Assembly (NCBI RefSeq): GCF_004331435.1
Contig: NZ_SJKA01000027.1
Location: 1 to 64,000 of the forward strand
Origin: Kribbella sindirgiensis
GTDB taxonomy: Bacteria; Actinomycetota; Actinomycetes; Propionibacteriales; Kribbellaceae
Reading direction: 5' to 3'
DNA length: 64,000 nucleotides
Shown: piece by piece, positions 40,368 to 49,201 of the stretch
How positions within the stretch are numbered: position 1 is the stretch's first letter
Layout of the letters: every line of letters starts with the position of its first letter
Made by a program: the position numbers and the translations under genes
Notes under the pieces: model-generated
The model's input: the letters and a program-made list of their open reading frames with translations, nothing else
Told to the model about the DNA's origin: nothing
The model's database searches: none

Positions 40368-41360
40368 ATGGAATACCGGAATCTCGGCAGGACAGGGCTG
40401 AAGGTCAGTGAGGTGTGCCTGGGGGCTATGCACTTCGGTGGGCCTACCGATGAGCAGACCAGTGTGCGGATCCTCGACGAGTTCGCCGACGCCGGCGGGA
40501 CGTTCATCGACACGGCGGACGTGTACAACGCCGGTGAGTCGGAGGCGGTCGTCGGCCGGTGGCTCAAGGGGCGGGACCGCGACGCGTTCGTGGTTGCCAC
40601 CAAGGTGTACGGCGCGATGGGCGACGGACCGAACGACGACGGCCTGAGCCGTAAGCACATCCTGTCCGCTGTCGAAGCGAGCCTGCGCCGCCTCGGCACC
40701 GACTACATCGACTTGTACTACACGCACGTCTGGGACACGGCGACACCGCTCGAGGAGACCCTCGCGACGCTCGACACGCTGGTCACGTCGGGCAAGGTGC
40801 GGTACCTCGGAGCGAGCAACGTCACCGGATGGCAGCTGCAGAAGGCCGTCGACCTCGCCGGACGGAACAGGTACGTCGCGCTGCAGCCGCTCTACAACCT
40901 GCTCGACCGCGAGGCCGAGTGGGAGCTGCTGGAGATCTGCCGCAACGAAGGCCTCGGCGTGATGCCGTGGAGCCCGCTGCGCGCGGGATGGCTCGCGGGC
41001 CGGTTCCACCGCGGCATGGAGGCGCCGCCGGAGGACACCCGGGTCGCCGCGGCGGCCGACCGTGGACTGCTGGAGGCCTGGGACTACTACAACAACGAGC
41101 GCACCTGGAACGTCCTCGACGCGTTGCACGACATCGCGGCCGAGAGCGGCAAGAGCGTCGCGCAGGTAGCCCTGCGCTGGCTGATCCAGACCGAGCCGGT
41201 CACGGCTCCGATCATCGGACCGCGCACCCTCGAGCACTACGTCGACAACATCGGCGCCGCCGGCTGGTCCCTCACCGACGAGCAGTTCACCCGGCTCACC
41301 ACGGTCAGCGAGAAGCCGTCCGTCTACCCCTACGATCTCCTGCGCAACTTCAGGCGGTGA
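40368..41360 (+). CDS. aldo/keto reductase
   Basis: A 330-aa NADPH-dependent reductase of the (beta/alpha)8 AKR superfamily. The catalytic Asp/Tyr are in FIDTADVYNAGESE, Lys in FVVATKVYGAMGDG and His in LYYTHVWDTATPL. The NADP-binding end is APIIGPRTLEHYVDNIGAA. It is close in style to the AKR at 61674 but not a recent duplicate. Substrate is probably an aldehyde or sugar ketone. It precedes a MocR-type regulator by 37 bp on the same strand. Confidence 0.9.
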   Translation: MEYRNLGRTGLKVSEVCLGAMHFGGPTDEQTSVRILDEFADAGGTFIDTADVYNAGESEAVVGRWLKGRDRDAFVVATKVYGAMGDGPNDDGLSRKHILSAVEASLRRLGTDYIDLYYTHVWDTATPLEETLATLDTLVTSGKVRYLGASNVTGWQLQKAVDLAGRNRYVALQPLYNLLDREAEWELLEICRNEGLGVMPWSPLRAGWLAGRFHRGMEAPPEDTRVAAAADRGLLEAWDYYNNERTWNVLDALHDIAAESGKSVAQVALRWLIQTEPVTAPIIGPRTLEHYVDNIGAAGWSLTDEQFTRLTTVSEKPSVYPYDLLRNFRR

Positions 41361-41397
41361 CACGAGCGGTACGACGCCGTGACTAGGATCTGGAGTC

Positions 41398-42771
41398 ATG
41401 GCGAAGCAGTCCACGCGCGCGGCTTGGACTGTGGTGCTGACGCTTGACGGCGACGGGAAGCTCCACCGGCAGGTCGAGCGCGCGTTGCGAGAGGCAATCA
41501 GATCGGGGCGCGTCTCGACCGGCACCGTGCTGCCGCCGAGCCGCGAGCTGGCGGCGCAACTCGACTGTTCGCGATGGGCGGTCACCCAGGCCTACAGCCA
41601 GCTCGTGACGGAGGGCTATCTGGCGACGCGGATAGGGTCCGGAACCTGGGTCAGCTGGTCGGGCCCGACGCAGCGGACCTCGCGACGTACGGCGGCGGCC
41701 AGCGTTGCGACGTACCGGTTCGACCTGGCTCCCGGTGCGCCGGACCTGCGGGCGTTTCCACGTACGCGTTGGGCCGAGGCGGCGCGGTCGGCCGCGCGTA
41801 CGGTACCGACTGCCGACCTTGGGTATCCGGACGAGCAGGGATACCGCCCGCTCCGCGAGCTGATGGCCGACTACCTTCAGCGAAGCCGAGGAGCGATCGC
41901 CTCCGCTGCCGACGTGGTGATCCGCAGCGGAGTCAGCGTGAGCGTCGCCGAGATCTGCGTCGGCCTGCGGGCGATGGGGATCGATCGCATCGCGGTCGAG
42001 GACCCCGGCTGGACGCGCCTGCGTACCGTCATCGAGTCGACCGGCATGCGGGTCGATCCGGTGCCGGTCGACGAGCACGGTCTGCAGGTCGAGCGGCTCT
42101 CGGGGCGTGCCGTGGTGGTGACTGCGGCGCATCAATTTCCCACCGGTGTCGTACTTGCGCCGCATCGACGGTTGGAGCTGATCGACTGGGCGCGGCGCAA
42201 CAACGGCGTGATCCTCGAAGACGATTACGACGCCGAGTTCCGGTACGACCGCAGTCCCGTCGGCACGTTGCAGGGCATGGCGCCGGAACACGTCGTACTG
42301 CTCGGCTCGGTGAGCAAAACGCTGAGCCCAGCGATCGGGATCGGCTGGTTCGTTGCGCAGGGCACGTGGCGCGGGTTGCTGGAACGGCCATCGGTTCTCG
42401 GACCGTCGACCATTGGCCAGGCAACCTTCGCGGAACTGATGGCGGCCGGTGCATACGACAGGCACCTGCGCGCAATGCAACGGCGCTACAAACGCCGCCG
42501 CGACCTCGTCCTCACCGCGCTCCACCACGAACTGCCCACCTGGGCGATCGGCGGCGCTGCAGCAGGCCTCCACCTCACCCTGACGCCGCCAACCCCCGTC
42601 GACACAAGCCAACTGGCCACAGCCGCCCGAGCAGCAGGCACCCGAATAGTCCCTCTCCCGGACTACCGAATCCACTCCACCCAGGACGGCCTCGTCCTTG
42701 GCTACGGCAACATCCCCGACAACGAGATATCTCCGGCAATCCACGCCCTGCGAGGGTGCTTGCCGAGGTAG
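41398..42771 (+). CDS. MocR/PdxR-type regulator (GntR helix-turn-helix plus aminotransferase domain)
   Basis: A 457-aa fusion. A GntR winged helix (SGRVSTGTVLPPSRELAAQL, VTQAYSQLVTEGYL) occupies the first ~90 residues. A fold-type-I PLP domain follows, with YPDEQGYRPLRELMADYL and VIRSGVSVSVAEICVGLR. The Schiff-base lysine is in LLGSVSKTLSPAIGIGW. Members such as PdxR sense PLP or amino compounds and activate divergent metabolic genes. TAGGAT lies 8 nt before the ATG, so a leaderless transcript is possible. The 3' end overlaps the converging AraC gene by 70 bp. Confidence 0.9.
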   Translation: MAKQSTRAAWTVVLTLDGDGKLHRQVERALREAIRSGRVSTGTVLPPSRELAAQLDCSRWAVTQAYSQLVTEGYLATRIGSGTWVSWSGPTQRTSRRTAAASVATYRFDLAPGAPDLRAFPRTRWAEAARSAARTVPTADLGYPDEQGYRPLRELMADYLQRSRGAIASAADVVIRSGVSVSVAEICVGLRAMGIDRIAVEDPGWTRLRTVIESTGMRVDPVPVDEHGLQVERLSGRAVVVTAAHQFPTGVVLAPHRRLELIDWARRNNGVILEDDYDAEFRYDRSPVGTLQGMAPEHVVLLGSVSKTLSPAIGIGWFVAQGTWRGLLERPSVLGPSTIGQATFAELMAAGAYDRHLRAMQRRYKRRRDLVLTALHHELPTWAIGGAAAGLHLTLTPPTPVDTSQLATAARAAGTRIVPLPDYRIHSTQDGLVLGYGNIPDNEISPAIHALRGCLPR

Positions 42772-43556
42772 TCGGCTGGGTTCGTTCCGGTGATGGAGCG
42801 GACGATGCGGTGGAACTGCGGGTAGCTGCCGAAGCCGGCCAGGAGCGCGGCATCGACCATGGTCACGCCGTGACCTGCGCCGTAGACGTCCAGGAAGCGG
42901 CGGAAGCGTTGCTCGTTGCGGAAACGCGTGATGCTCGTTCCCATCTGTCGCGCGAAGAGCCGGCTGAGATGGTGCGGGCTCAGGCCTACCTGCCGTGCCA
43001 GTTCGGGCAGCGTCGACACGGACGGCAGCTCCCGCAGCAGTCTGGCAGCCTCGGCCACGGCTGGGTGTACGACGGTTGTCGGCGTGGCTGCCGGCGCCAG
43101 GTGAAATGCCTGCCAGGCGGCGAGGATGGCGTGGCGTCGGGCGGCGAGTTCCAGCTCTGGGTGATCGGGAGCTGCTGCCTGCCGGAAGAGCGTGTCCAGC
43201 CATCCGGCCTGGTCGACTCCCAGGCGGCGTACGAACAGACCTGGCGGATCAGGAAGGTAGAACGGCCTGATCCATTCGCTCGGATCGTCGATGCCGAGCA
43301 CCGCGGGATCGAAGACACAGAGCCAGTCCCGGTAAGCCGGGGAGGCGTCGACGAGCAGGTGGTCCTGGCCCGGAAACAACCAGACGAGGGCGCCGGGCGC
43401 CAGGTGGTAGCGGCGACGGTCGAGCAGGTACGTCGCGGTGCCGTCGGCGACCAGGTTGAACTCCACACCGCGATGCCGGTGCGCGACCGTCATCACCTCG
43501 ACCTGATCACGACGCGCGAACAACAGCCCGTCGGCAGGCAGTACCTCATCGATCAT
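42702..43556 (-). CDS. AraC-family transcriptional regulator
   Basis: A 284-aa regulator. A cupin-type sensing domain lies in the first ~150 residues (VMTVAHRHRGVEFNLVADGT, HLAPGALVWLFPGQDHLL). A C-terminal double helix-turn-helix has SVSTLPELARQVGLSPHHLS and ALLAGFGSYPQFHRIVRSIT. It is divergent from the dioxygenase-like gene at 43683 and probably controls it. The last ~23 codons overlap the end of the MocR gene on the opposite strand. The start at 43556 was chosen because homology begins there. Confidence 0.88.
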   Translation of the reverse strand: MIDEVLPADGLLFARRDQVEVMTVAHRHRGVEFNLVADGTATYLLDRRRYHLAPGALVWLFPGQDHLLVDASPAYRDWLCVFDPAVLGIDDPSEWIRPFYLPDPPGLFVRRLGVDQAGWLDTLFRQAAAPDHPELELAARRHAILAAWQAFHLAPAATPTTVVHPAVAEAARLLRELPSVSTLPELARQVGLSPHHLSRLFARQMGTSITRFRNEQRFRRFLDVYGAGHGVTMVDAALLAGFGSYPQFHRIVRSITGTNPADYLGKHPRRAWIAGDISLSGMLP

Positions 43557-43682
43557 CGACCGTGTCCTCCGCGCATGAAATGAGAAGCAGTCCGCCATCG
43601 AACGAGAAGCTGTGCCGCACCGCTCCGCCCTACCGTGAAGTGAAATCACACCAGTTGATCACATCAGAAAGGGCACTCTTCC

Positions 43683-44495
43683 ATGGCGACACCGACCGAG
43701 CTGGACGACTACCTGTTCGACCTTCGCGGCTACCTCGTTCTCCGGCAAGCGCTCGAACCCGGCGTCGTCGACGAGCTCAACACCGCACTGGACGACTTCC
43801 CGGAGCTCGAGCCGCAGGCCTGGGCAGGCAACGTGCACCGCGTCGACGACAACCCGGGCAACGCCGGCGTCGAGCTCCAGAACATCGTCGAAGGCGGGCC
43901 GGAATTCGAGCGGCTGATCGACCACCCGTCCTGGCTCGGTCATGTACGGCGTTACTGCGGTGAACAGGACAGCTACGTCGAGGGCCTGTTCATCGACGAG
44001 TGCTTCGCGACGATCCGCCAGGACGGCGGCTTCTTCCCGGTGCACTCCGGCGGCTACCGTGGCGCCGTCCGGGGACAGTACCGCTACAAGGACGGCATCT
44101 TCCGCTGCGGCCAGGTCAACATCCTGATGGCCCTGACCGACATCGGCCCCGGCGACGGCGGCACGCTGGTGATCCCGGGCAGCCACAAGTCGAACCTGCG
44201 CCACCCCCAGTTCGACGAGTACAAGAGCTGGGACACCACGATGGACGCCATGCCCGGCGTTGTGGAGATGCACCTCGAGAAGGGCGACGCGCTGCTGTTC
44301 TGCGACGGTCTGTCCCACGGCGCATCCACCCGCACCAATCCCGGTGAGCGCCGTGCCCTCATCTACCGTTACGGCCCGTCGTGGGCGACCACTCGCTGGG
44401 GCTACAGCTACTCCGACGAACTCCTGGCCCGCGTAACCCCACAGCAGAGGGCCATCCTGCAGCCGGTCGCGCCACGACGCCCAGGCCCACAGTGA
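43683..44495 (+). CDS. phytanoyl-CoA dioxygenase (PhyH)-family oxygenase
   Basis: A 270-aa double-stranded beta-helix protein: YLFDLRGYLVLRQALEPGVV at the N-terminus, NILMALTDIGPGDGGTLVIPGSHK in the core (positions 44118-44189), and DALLFCDGLSHGAS with the distal His. 2-Oxoglutarate is usually held by an Arg such as that in NPGERRALIYRYG. The HxD iron-binding pair is not obvious; the equivalent stretch reads PVHSGGYRG. That pattern occurs in a PhyH subgroup, so activity is uncertain. AAAGGG is 9 nt before the ATG. It is the first gene of a cluster with a FAD oxidoreductase and a sugar importer. Confidence 0.82.
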   Translation: MATPTELDDYLFDLRGYLVLRQALEPGVVDELNTALDDFPELEPQAWAGNVHRVDDNPGNAGVELQNIVEGGPEFERLIDHPSWLGHVRRYCGEQDSYVEGLFIDECFATIRQDGGFFPVHSGGYRGAVRGQYRYKDGIFRCGQVNILMALTDIGPGDGGTLVIPGSHKSNLRHPQFDEYKSWDTTMDAMPGVVEMHLEKGDALLFCDGLSHGASTRTNPGERRALIYRYGPSWATTRWGYSYSDELLARVTPQQRAILQPVAPRRPGPQ

Positions 44496-44571
44496 GCGGG
44501 ACATCGTCCCCTGCGACACCGCCCAGCTGACGAGCAGACTCGGCCAGCTCGCCATCCGTCACGTTCCGTAA

Positions 44572-44614
44572 TGCGCAAAATGCAGCATCGAGCTCTTGTC
44601 ATGCATCATGCGCA
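44572..44614. promoter_or_regulatory. operator-like inverted repeat over the FAD oxidoreductase promoter
   Basis: TGCGCAAAATGCA (44572-44584) and TGCATCATGCGCA (44602-44614) are inverted copies matching at 11 of 13 positions. The right arm lies between the -35 and -10. A dimeric regulator, possibly the IclR protein encoded in the same operon, could bind here. Confidence 0.45.
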
Positions 44615-44624
44615 TTCCTATAGT
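44596..44624 (+). promoter_or_regulatory. promoter for a leaderless transcript
   Basis: TTGTCA (44596-44601) and TATAGT (44619-44624) have an optimal 17-bp spacer. The start would fall on or next to the A of ATG 44631, giving a leaderless mRNA, which is common in actinobacteria. No Shine-Dalgarno precedes this ATG. Confidence 0.75.
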
Positions 44625-44630
44625 CCCCCC

Positions 44631-46997
44631 ATGCGCAGTACAAGCGAGTCTTCGCCGTCCGCTCTCGACGCGTCTACGGACCGGGAGAGGCTTCTCGTCG
44701 CGCCGGCCGTGGATCGGCGTACGTTCAGGAGCCTGCAATTCGACGCCGATCTGGTGATTGTCGGGGGTGGCCTGGCCGGCACTTGCGCCGCGATCACGGC
44801 GGCCCGCGCGGGAGTCCAGGTGATCCTCGTCCACGACCGGCCGGTGCTCGGCGGCAACTCGTCGTCGGAGGTGCGGCTGTGGGTCCTCGGAGCCACCGCG
44901 CACATGAGCAACAACAACCGGTGGGCCCGCGAGGGCGGCGTCGTGGACGAGATCCTGGTCGAGAACACGTACCGCAACCCGGACGGCAACCCGCTGATCT
45001 TCGACACCGTCCTGCTGGAGAAGGCGACCGCCGAGCCGAATCTCACCGTGCTGCTCAACACGGCTCTGGTCGACGTGGAGATGGCCGACGCATCCGGCCG
45101 CCGGATCGACCGTGTCTCGGCGTTCTGCAGCCAGAACTCGACCAGGTACGACATCGGCGGAAACCTGTTCCTGGATTCCAGTGGTGACGGCGCGCTGGCC
45201 TTCCTGGCCGGTGCGGCGTTCCGGATGGGGGCCGAGTCGAGCTCGGAGTTCGGTGAGAAGTTCGCCCCGACCGACGACTACGGCCATCTCCTCGGCCACT
45301 CGATCTACTTCTACAGCAAGGATGTCGGTCACCCGGTACGGTTCACCCCGCCGGCCTTCGCGCTGTCCGACCTCGACTCGATCCCGCGGGCGCGCAACTT
45401 CAACACCAGTGAGGACGGTTGCCGGCTCTGGTGGATCGAGTGGGGCGGACGGCTCGACACCGTCCACGAGACCGAGACGATCAAGTGGCGGCTGTGGCAG
45501 GTGGTGTACGGCGTCTGGAACCACTTGAAGAACTCCGGAGAGTTCCCCGAGGCCGCGAACCTGACGCTGGAGTGGGTCGGGACCATCCCCGGCAAGCGGG
45601 AGAGCCGACGGTTCGAGGGCCTGTACATGCTTCGTCAGGACGACGTGTTCGGCCAGACCCAGCATCCCGACGCCGTTGCCTACGGCGGCTGGTCGATCGA
45701 CCTGCATCCGGCCGACGGGGTCTTCAGCGAGAAGCCCGGCTGCAACCAGCTGCACAGCCGCGGCACTTATCAGATCCCGTACCGCTGCCTGGTCAGCCGG
45801 GACGTGGACAACCTGTTCCTGGCGGGCCGGGTGATGAGTGCCAGCCACGTCGCCTTCGGATCCACTCGGGTGATGGGCACCTCGGCGCACTGTGCTCAGG
45901 CCGTCGCGGTGGCCGCGGCACTGTGCCTGCGCGACGGTCGTCGGCCGGCCGACCTCGTCGAGCCGGAGTCGATGGCCGAGCTGCAGCGTGAGCTCCTGCG
46001 TCGTGGGCAGCACATTCCGCAGCACACCCTCCGAGACGGCGACGACCTGGTCGGCAGGGCACGGGTGTCGGCGAGCTCGGCGCTCGCGCTCGGATCCTTG
46101 CCGGACAACGGATCCGCGGTACCTCTGGCCGAGGACCGCGGTCAGCTGCTCCCGCTGCCTGCCGGCCCGGTACCCCAGCTCGGCCTGCGGCTCGACGTGT
46201 CCGGGCCGACCACCTTGAAGGTGGAGCTCCGCCAGGGCCGGCGCCCGGACGACTACACGCCGGATCGGGTCCTTGCCGGGAAAGAGGTCCGGTTGGACGC
46301 CGGCGACGACCAGTTGGTCAAGCTCGATTTCGACGCCGAGCTCGCCGAGCCGGGCTACGTCACGATCTGCCTGCTCGCCAACGACCGGGTGGCGGTGCGG
46401 GTCTCCGACCAGCTCGTCACCGGCCTCGTTCCGCTCCGTCACCGCCGCGACCAACCCGAGGATCCCGGCACCGGTTGCCCGGGCTTCGAGTTCTGGGCTC
46501 CGATCAGGCGCCCCGACGGCCGGAACCTCGCGCTGACCCTCGATCCGCCCGTCCGGCTGGGTGATCCGGCTGCTGTCTCGAACGGCGTCGACCGCCCCAC
46601 GTGCGCGACCAACGCCTGGATCGCCGAGTTCGACGACCCGCACCCTGGCCTGACCCTGCGTTGGGACGACCCGATCGACCTCGGCCGGATCGAGCTCGCG
46701 TTCGACACCGACTTCGACCATGCGATGGAATCGGTCCTCTACGGCCAGCCGGAGGACGCGATGCCGCACTGCGTCCGGGACTTCCGGGTCCGGGCGGGCG
46801 AACGAGTTCTGGCCGAGGTACACGACCATCACCAGAGCCGCTGGACCCTGACGCTCGACGACGTGGTCAGTACCGATGAGCTCACCGTCGAGGTGGATGC
46901 GGTGAACGGCGCCGCGCCGGCCGCGGTGTTCTCCGTCCGCTGCTATGCCGACCCGGACGCCCGGATTCTTCGTCACGACGGGGGCGCTCGGCCGTGA
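44631..46997 (+). CDS. FAD-dependent oxidoreductase (FAD_oxidored family)
   Basis: A 788-aa flavoprotein. The Rossmann dinucleotide site is DADLVIVGGGLAGTCAAITA (about residues 38-57), followed by VLGGNSSSEVRLWVLGA. Other landmarks are NLFLDSSGDGALAFLAGAAF and a second FAD-contact region IPYRCLVSRDVDNLFLAGRV. About 300 C-terminal residues are beta-rich and may be a carbohydrate-interacting domain. The PF12831 family includes xanthan-lyase-associated and sugar-oxidising enzymes. Start 44631 is set by the leaderless promoter; the upstream ATG 44571 lies in the promoter. Its context with PhyH, IclR and a sugar importer suggests oxidation of an imported sugar derivative. Confidence 0.85.
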   Translation: MRSTSESSPSALDASTDRERLLVAPAVDRRTFRSLQFDADLVIVGGGLAGTCAAITAARAGVQVILVHDRPVLGGNSSSEVRLWVLGATAHMSNNNRWAREGGVVDEILVENTYRNPDGNPLIFDTVLLEKATAEPNLTVLLNTALVDVEMADASGRRIDRVSAFCSQNSTRYDIGGNLFLDSSGDGALAFLAGAAFRMGAESSSEFGEKFAPTDDYGHLLGHSIYFYSKDVGHPVRFTPPAFALSDLDSIPRARNFNTSEDGCRLWWIEWGGRLDTVHETETIKWRLWQVVYGVWNHLKNSGEFPEAANLTLEWVGTIPGKRESRRFEGLYMLRQDDVFGQTQHPDAVAYGGWSIDLHPADGVFSEKPGCNQLHSRGTYQIPYRCLVSRDVDNLFLAGRVMSASHVAFGSTRVMGTSAHCAQAVAVAAALCLRDGRRPADLVEPESMAELQRELLRRGQHIPQHTLRDGDDLVGRARVSASSALALGSLPDNGSAVPLAEDRGQLLPLPAGPVPQLGLRLDVSGPTTLKVELRQGRRPDDYTPDRVLAGKEVRLDAGDDQLVKLDFDAELAEPGYVTICLLANDRVAVRVSDQLVTGLVPLRHRRDQPEDPGTGCPGFEFWAPIRRPDGRNLALTLDPPVRLGDPAAVSNGVDRPTCATNAWIAEFDDPHPGLTLRWDDPIDLGRIELAFDTDFDHAMESVLYGQPEDAMPHCVRDFRVRAGERVLAEVHDHHQSRWTLTLDDVVSTDELTVEVDAVNGAAPAAVFSVRCYADPDARILRHDGGARP

Positions 46998-47803
46998 CCG
47001 ATATCAGGGGCGACGCGGCATCGGTGCCGATCGAAGCGGGTTCGGAGCGCAATCCCCCGGGGAGCGCCAGCAACCAGGCGCTGGCCCGCGGCCTGCACAT
47101 CCTGCGGATGCTCGTCGACGAGGGCGAGCCGATGACGGCCACGGAGATCGCCCGCCGGATCGGGATCCACCAGAGCTCTGCCTCCCGGATCCTCGCGACC
47201 CTCGGCGAGGTGGGCTACGTCCGCAAGAACCAGGGCCGGTTCGTGCCGGACTACGGAGTACTCGCACTCGGGTCGGCGACCACGCGGCTGCCGTTGATCA
47301 AGCGGCCTCGGGCCGCCTTCGAGCAGCTCACCGCCGAGCACGGCGACATCACCATGACGATGTGCATGCTGTGGCGGGACGAACTGCTCTACCTGCTGCG
47401 ACAGACCAGCGGGTCGGAGCCGCTCGCCTTCTGGAGCGGCGCGTTCCCGATCAACGTTTCCGCGCCGGGTCTTCGGCTCCTGGTCGACCTGCCCGACGAG
47501 GAGGCGCTGCACATTCTGCGGGTGGCGCGGCAGCGCAACGGGTGGGGCGGTCGTCCCGAGCTCGTTCCGCCGACCGAGGAAGGCCTGCTCGCGAAGGCCC
47601 GCGCCACGGTGGCCGACGACGTACTCATCATGGCGGACTGGGTCGTGAAGGGTCGCACGAGTGGGGCGATTCCGCTGATCACTCCCGAGCCGCATCCGGT
47701 GGCGCTGGCGATCGTGGACGACGCGGGCACCCTCGGACCTGACCGGCTGGCGCTGCTGCTGCACAAGGCGCGGCGGCTGGTCGAGCAATCCTTCCTGACC
47801 TGA
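46994..47803 (+). CDS. IclR-family transcriptional regulator
   Basis: A 269-aa regulator. The N-terminal winged helix is ALARGLHILRMLVDEGEPMT, then ATEIARRIGIHQSSASRILA. The C-terminal effector domain has DITMTMCMLWRDELLYLLRQ and ITPEPHPVALAIVDD. It starts with GTG, 4 bp inside the flavoprotein gene, so it is co-translated with it. It is likely the local regulator of the importer and oxidoreductase genes. Confidence 0.9.
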   Translation: MTDIRGDAASVPIEAGSERNPPGSASNQALARGLHILRMLVDEGEPMTATEIARRIGIHQSSASRILATLGEVGYVRKNQGRFVPDYGVLALGSATTRLPLIKRPRAAFEQLTAEHGDITMTMCMLWRDELLYLLRQTSGSEPLAFWSGAFPINVSAPGLRLLVDLPDEEALHILRVARQRNGWGGRPELVPPTEEGLLAKARATVADDVLIMADWVVKGRTSGAIPLITPEPHPVALAIVDDAGTLGPDRLALLLHKARRLVEQSFLT

Positions 47804-47872
47804 CCTCCCGGGCGAACGCCTCGCTCGGCAAGATCCATCTCCCCCTGTAACTCTCACCGAGAGGACGCGAGC

Positions 47873-49201
47873 ATGACCGGATCGCGCACCATCACCCGAC
47901 GTTCCCTGTTAGGTATCGCGGCCTCCGCGAGCGCCGCCTCGCTGGCCGGATGCAATCTCGGCGCCGGCGGCGGGAAGTCGGCGGGAGGAGGCGGCGCGAC
48001 CCTGAATGTCTGGGGTGGCGTCCCGAACGAGTCCGGGCCGGACGACATGTGCAAGGCGTTCATGGCCGAGAATCCCGGCACCACCGTGACGTACACCCGC
48101 TACGTCAACGACGACCAGGGCAACCTCAAGCTGGACACGTCGCTCAGCGGCGGCGTACCGATCGACCTGTACTTCTCGTACGGCCCGGTTCCGATGTTCA
48201 AGCGCAGCGCGGCCGGTCTCGCGCTGGACCTGACCGACAAGATCAAGGCCGAGAGCGACTTCGCCGCACTCACCGCGGACGCCACCCCACTGTCCAACTA
48301 CGTCCTGAACGGCAAGCTCTACGGGCTGCCGGCCGCCCGCGCGCCGCAGCAGGTCTACATCAACAAGACAATGATGGACGCCGCCGGCATCAAGCTGGGC
48401 AAGACCTGGACAGTCGACGAGTTCAACGAGGTAGCTCGCGAGCTGACCAAGCCAGGAGTCTTCGGCACCTTGACCGCACCACAGCTGGCCAGGCCGGCGC
48501 TCGGGCCGGACTATCTCTATGCCGACGGCGGCAAACGGTCGAACTTCGGAAACCCCAAGTTCGCCGAGGAGCTCGAGCTCGCGCTCCGGTTGCAGAAGGC
48601 GAAGGTCGCGATGGACCGCCAGACGATCATCGCCGAGAAGCTGCAGACGTTCAGCCAGAACCCGTTCATCGCCGGGCGCGTCGCGATGCTGATCCAGTCC
48701 GGGCAGATCATCCGGTCGATCAACGACACCAAGGGCTACCCGCACGACTTCGCCACCTACTGCATGCCGGTCCCCGTTCCGGCCGGTACCGAAGGCTGGA
48801 ACACCGGCCAGATCGGCGACCAGATCTCGATCAGCCCGAAGTCGAAGTCCCCGGACCAGGCGTGGGAGCTGGCCAAGTTCTGGGCCCGCAACGCCGGAAA
48901 GTACATGACCAAAGGTGGTCGCCTGCCGCTGCTCAGCGGCGAGTCCACCCCCGACCAGATCCTCGAGCAACTGCTCGGGCCCCAGCGCGACAAGCTGTAC
49001 GACGTCAAGTCCTGGAAGTCCACGCTGTTCGAGAGCGATCTGAAGCTACCTGTCGACACGATCTTCACCGCCGGCACCGAGATCTCGACCATCCACACGA
49101 AGCTGACCGACGAGACCCTGCTCGGTGACCGCTCCGTCGCGTCCTGGGTCACCGAGGCGACCCGCCAGAGCGACGCCGCGATCGCCAAGGCAGGCAAATG
49201 A
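47873..49201 (+). CDS. sugar ABC transporter substrate-binding lipoprotein (Tat-type)
   Basis: A 442-aa family-1 solute-binding protein. A twin-arginine signal TRRSLLGIAASASAASLAGC ends in a lipobox, so it is exported folded and lipidated. The mature domain has LNVWGGVPNESGPDDMCKAF, YGLPAARAPQQVYINKTMMD and the AWELAKFWARNAGKYM end segment. Such proteins bind oligosaccharides or glycosides. GAGAGGA precedes the ATG. It is followed by two permeases; no ATPase is encoded here, so a shared MsiK-type ATPase is expected elsewhere. Confidence 0.92.
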   Translation: MTGSRTITRRSLLGIAASASAASLAGCNLGAGGGKSAGGGGATLNVWGGVPNESGPDDMCKAFMAENPGTTVTYTRYVNDDQGNLKLDTSLSGGVPIDLYFSYGPVPMFKRSAAGLALDLTDKIKAESDFAALTADATPLSNYVLNGKLYGLPAARAPQQVYINKTMMDAAGIKLGKTWTVDEFNEVARELTKPGVFGTLTAPQLARPALGPDYLYADGGKRSNFGNPKFAEELELALRLQKAKVAMDRQTIIAEKLQTFSQNPFIAGRVAMLIQSGQIIRSINDTKGYPHDFATYCMPVPVPAGTEGWNTGQIGDQISISPKSKSPDQAWELAKFWARNAGKYMTKGGRLPLLSGESTPDQILEQLLGPQRDKLYDVKSWKSTLFESDLKLPVDTIFTAGTEISTIHTKLTDETLLGDRSVASWVTEATRQSDAAIAKAGK

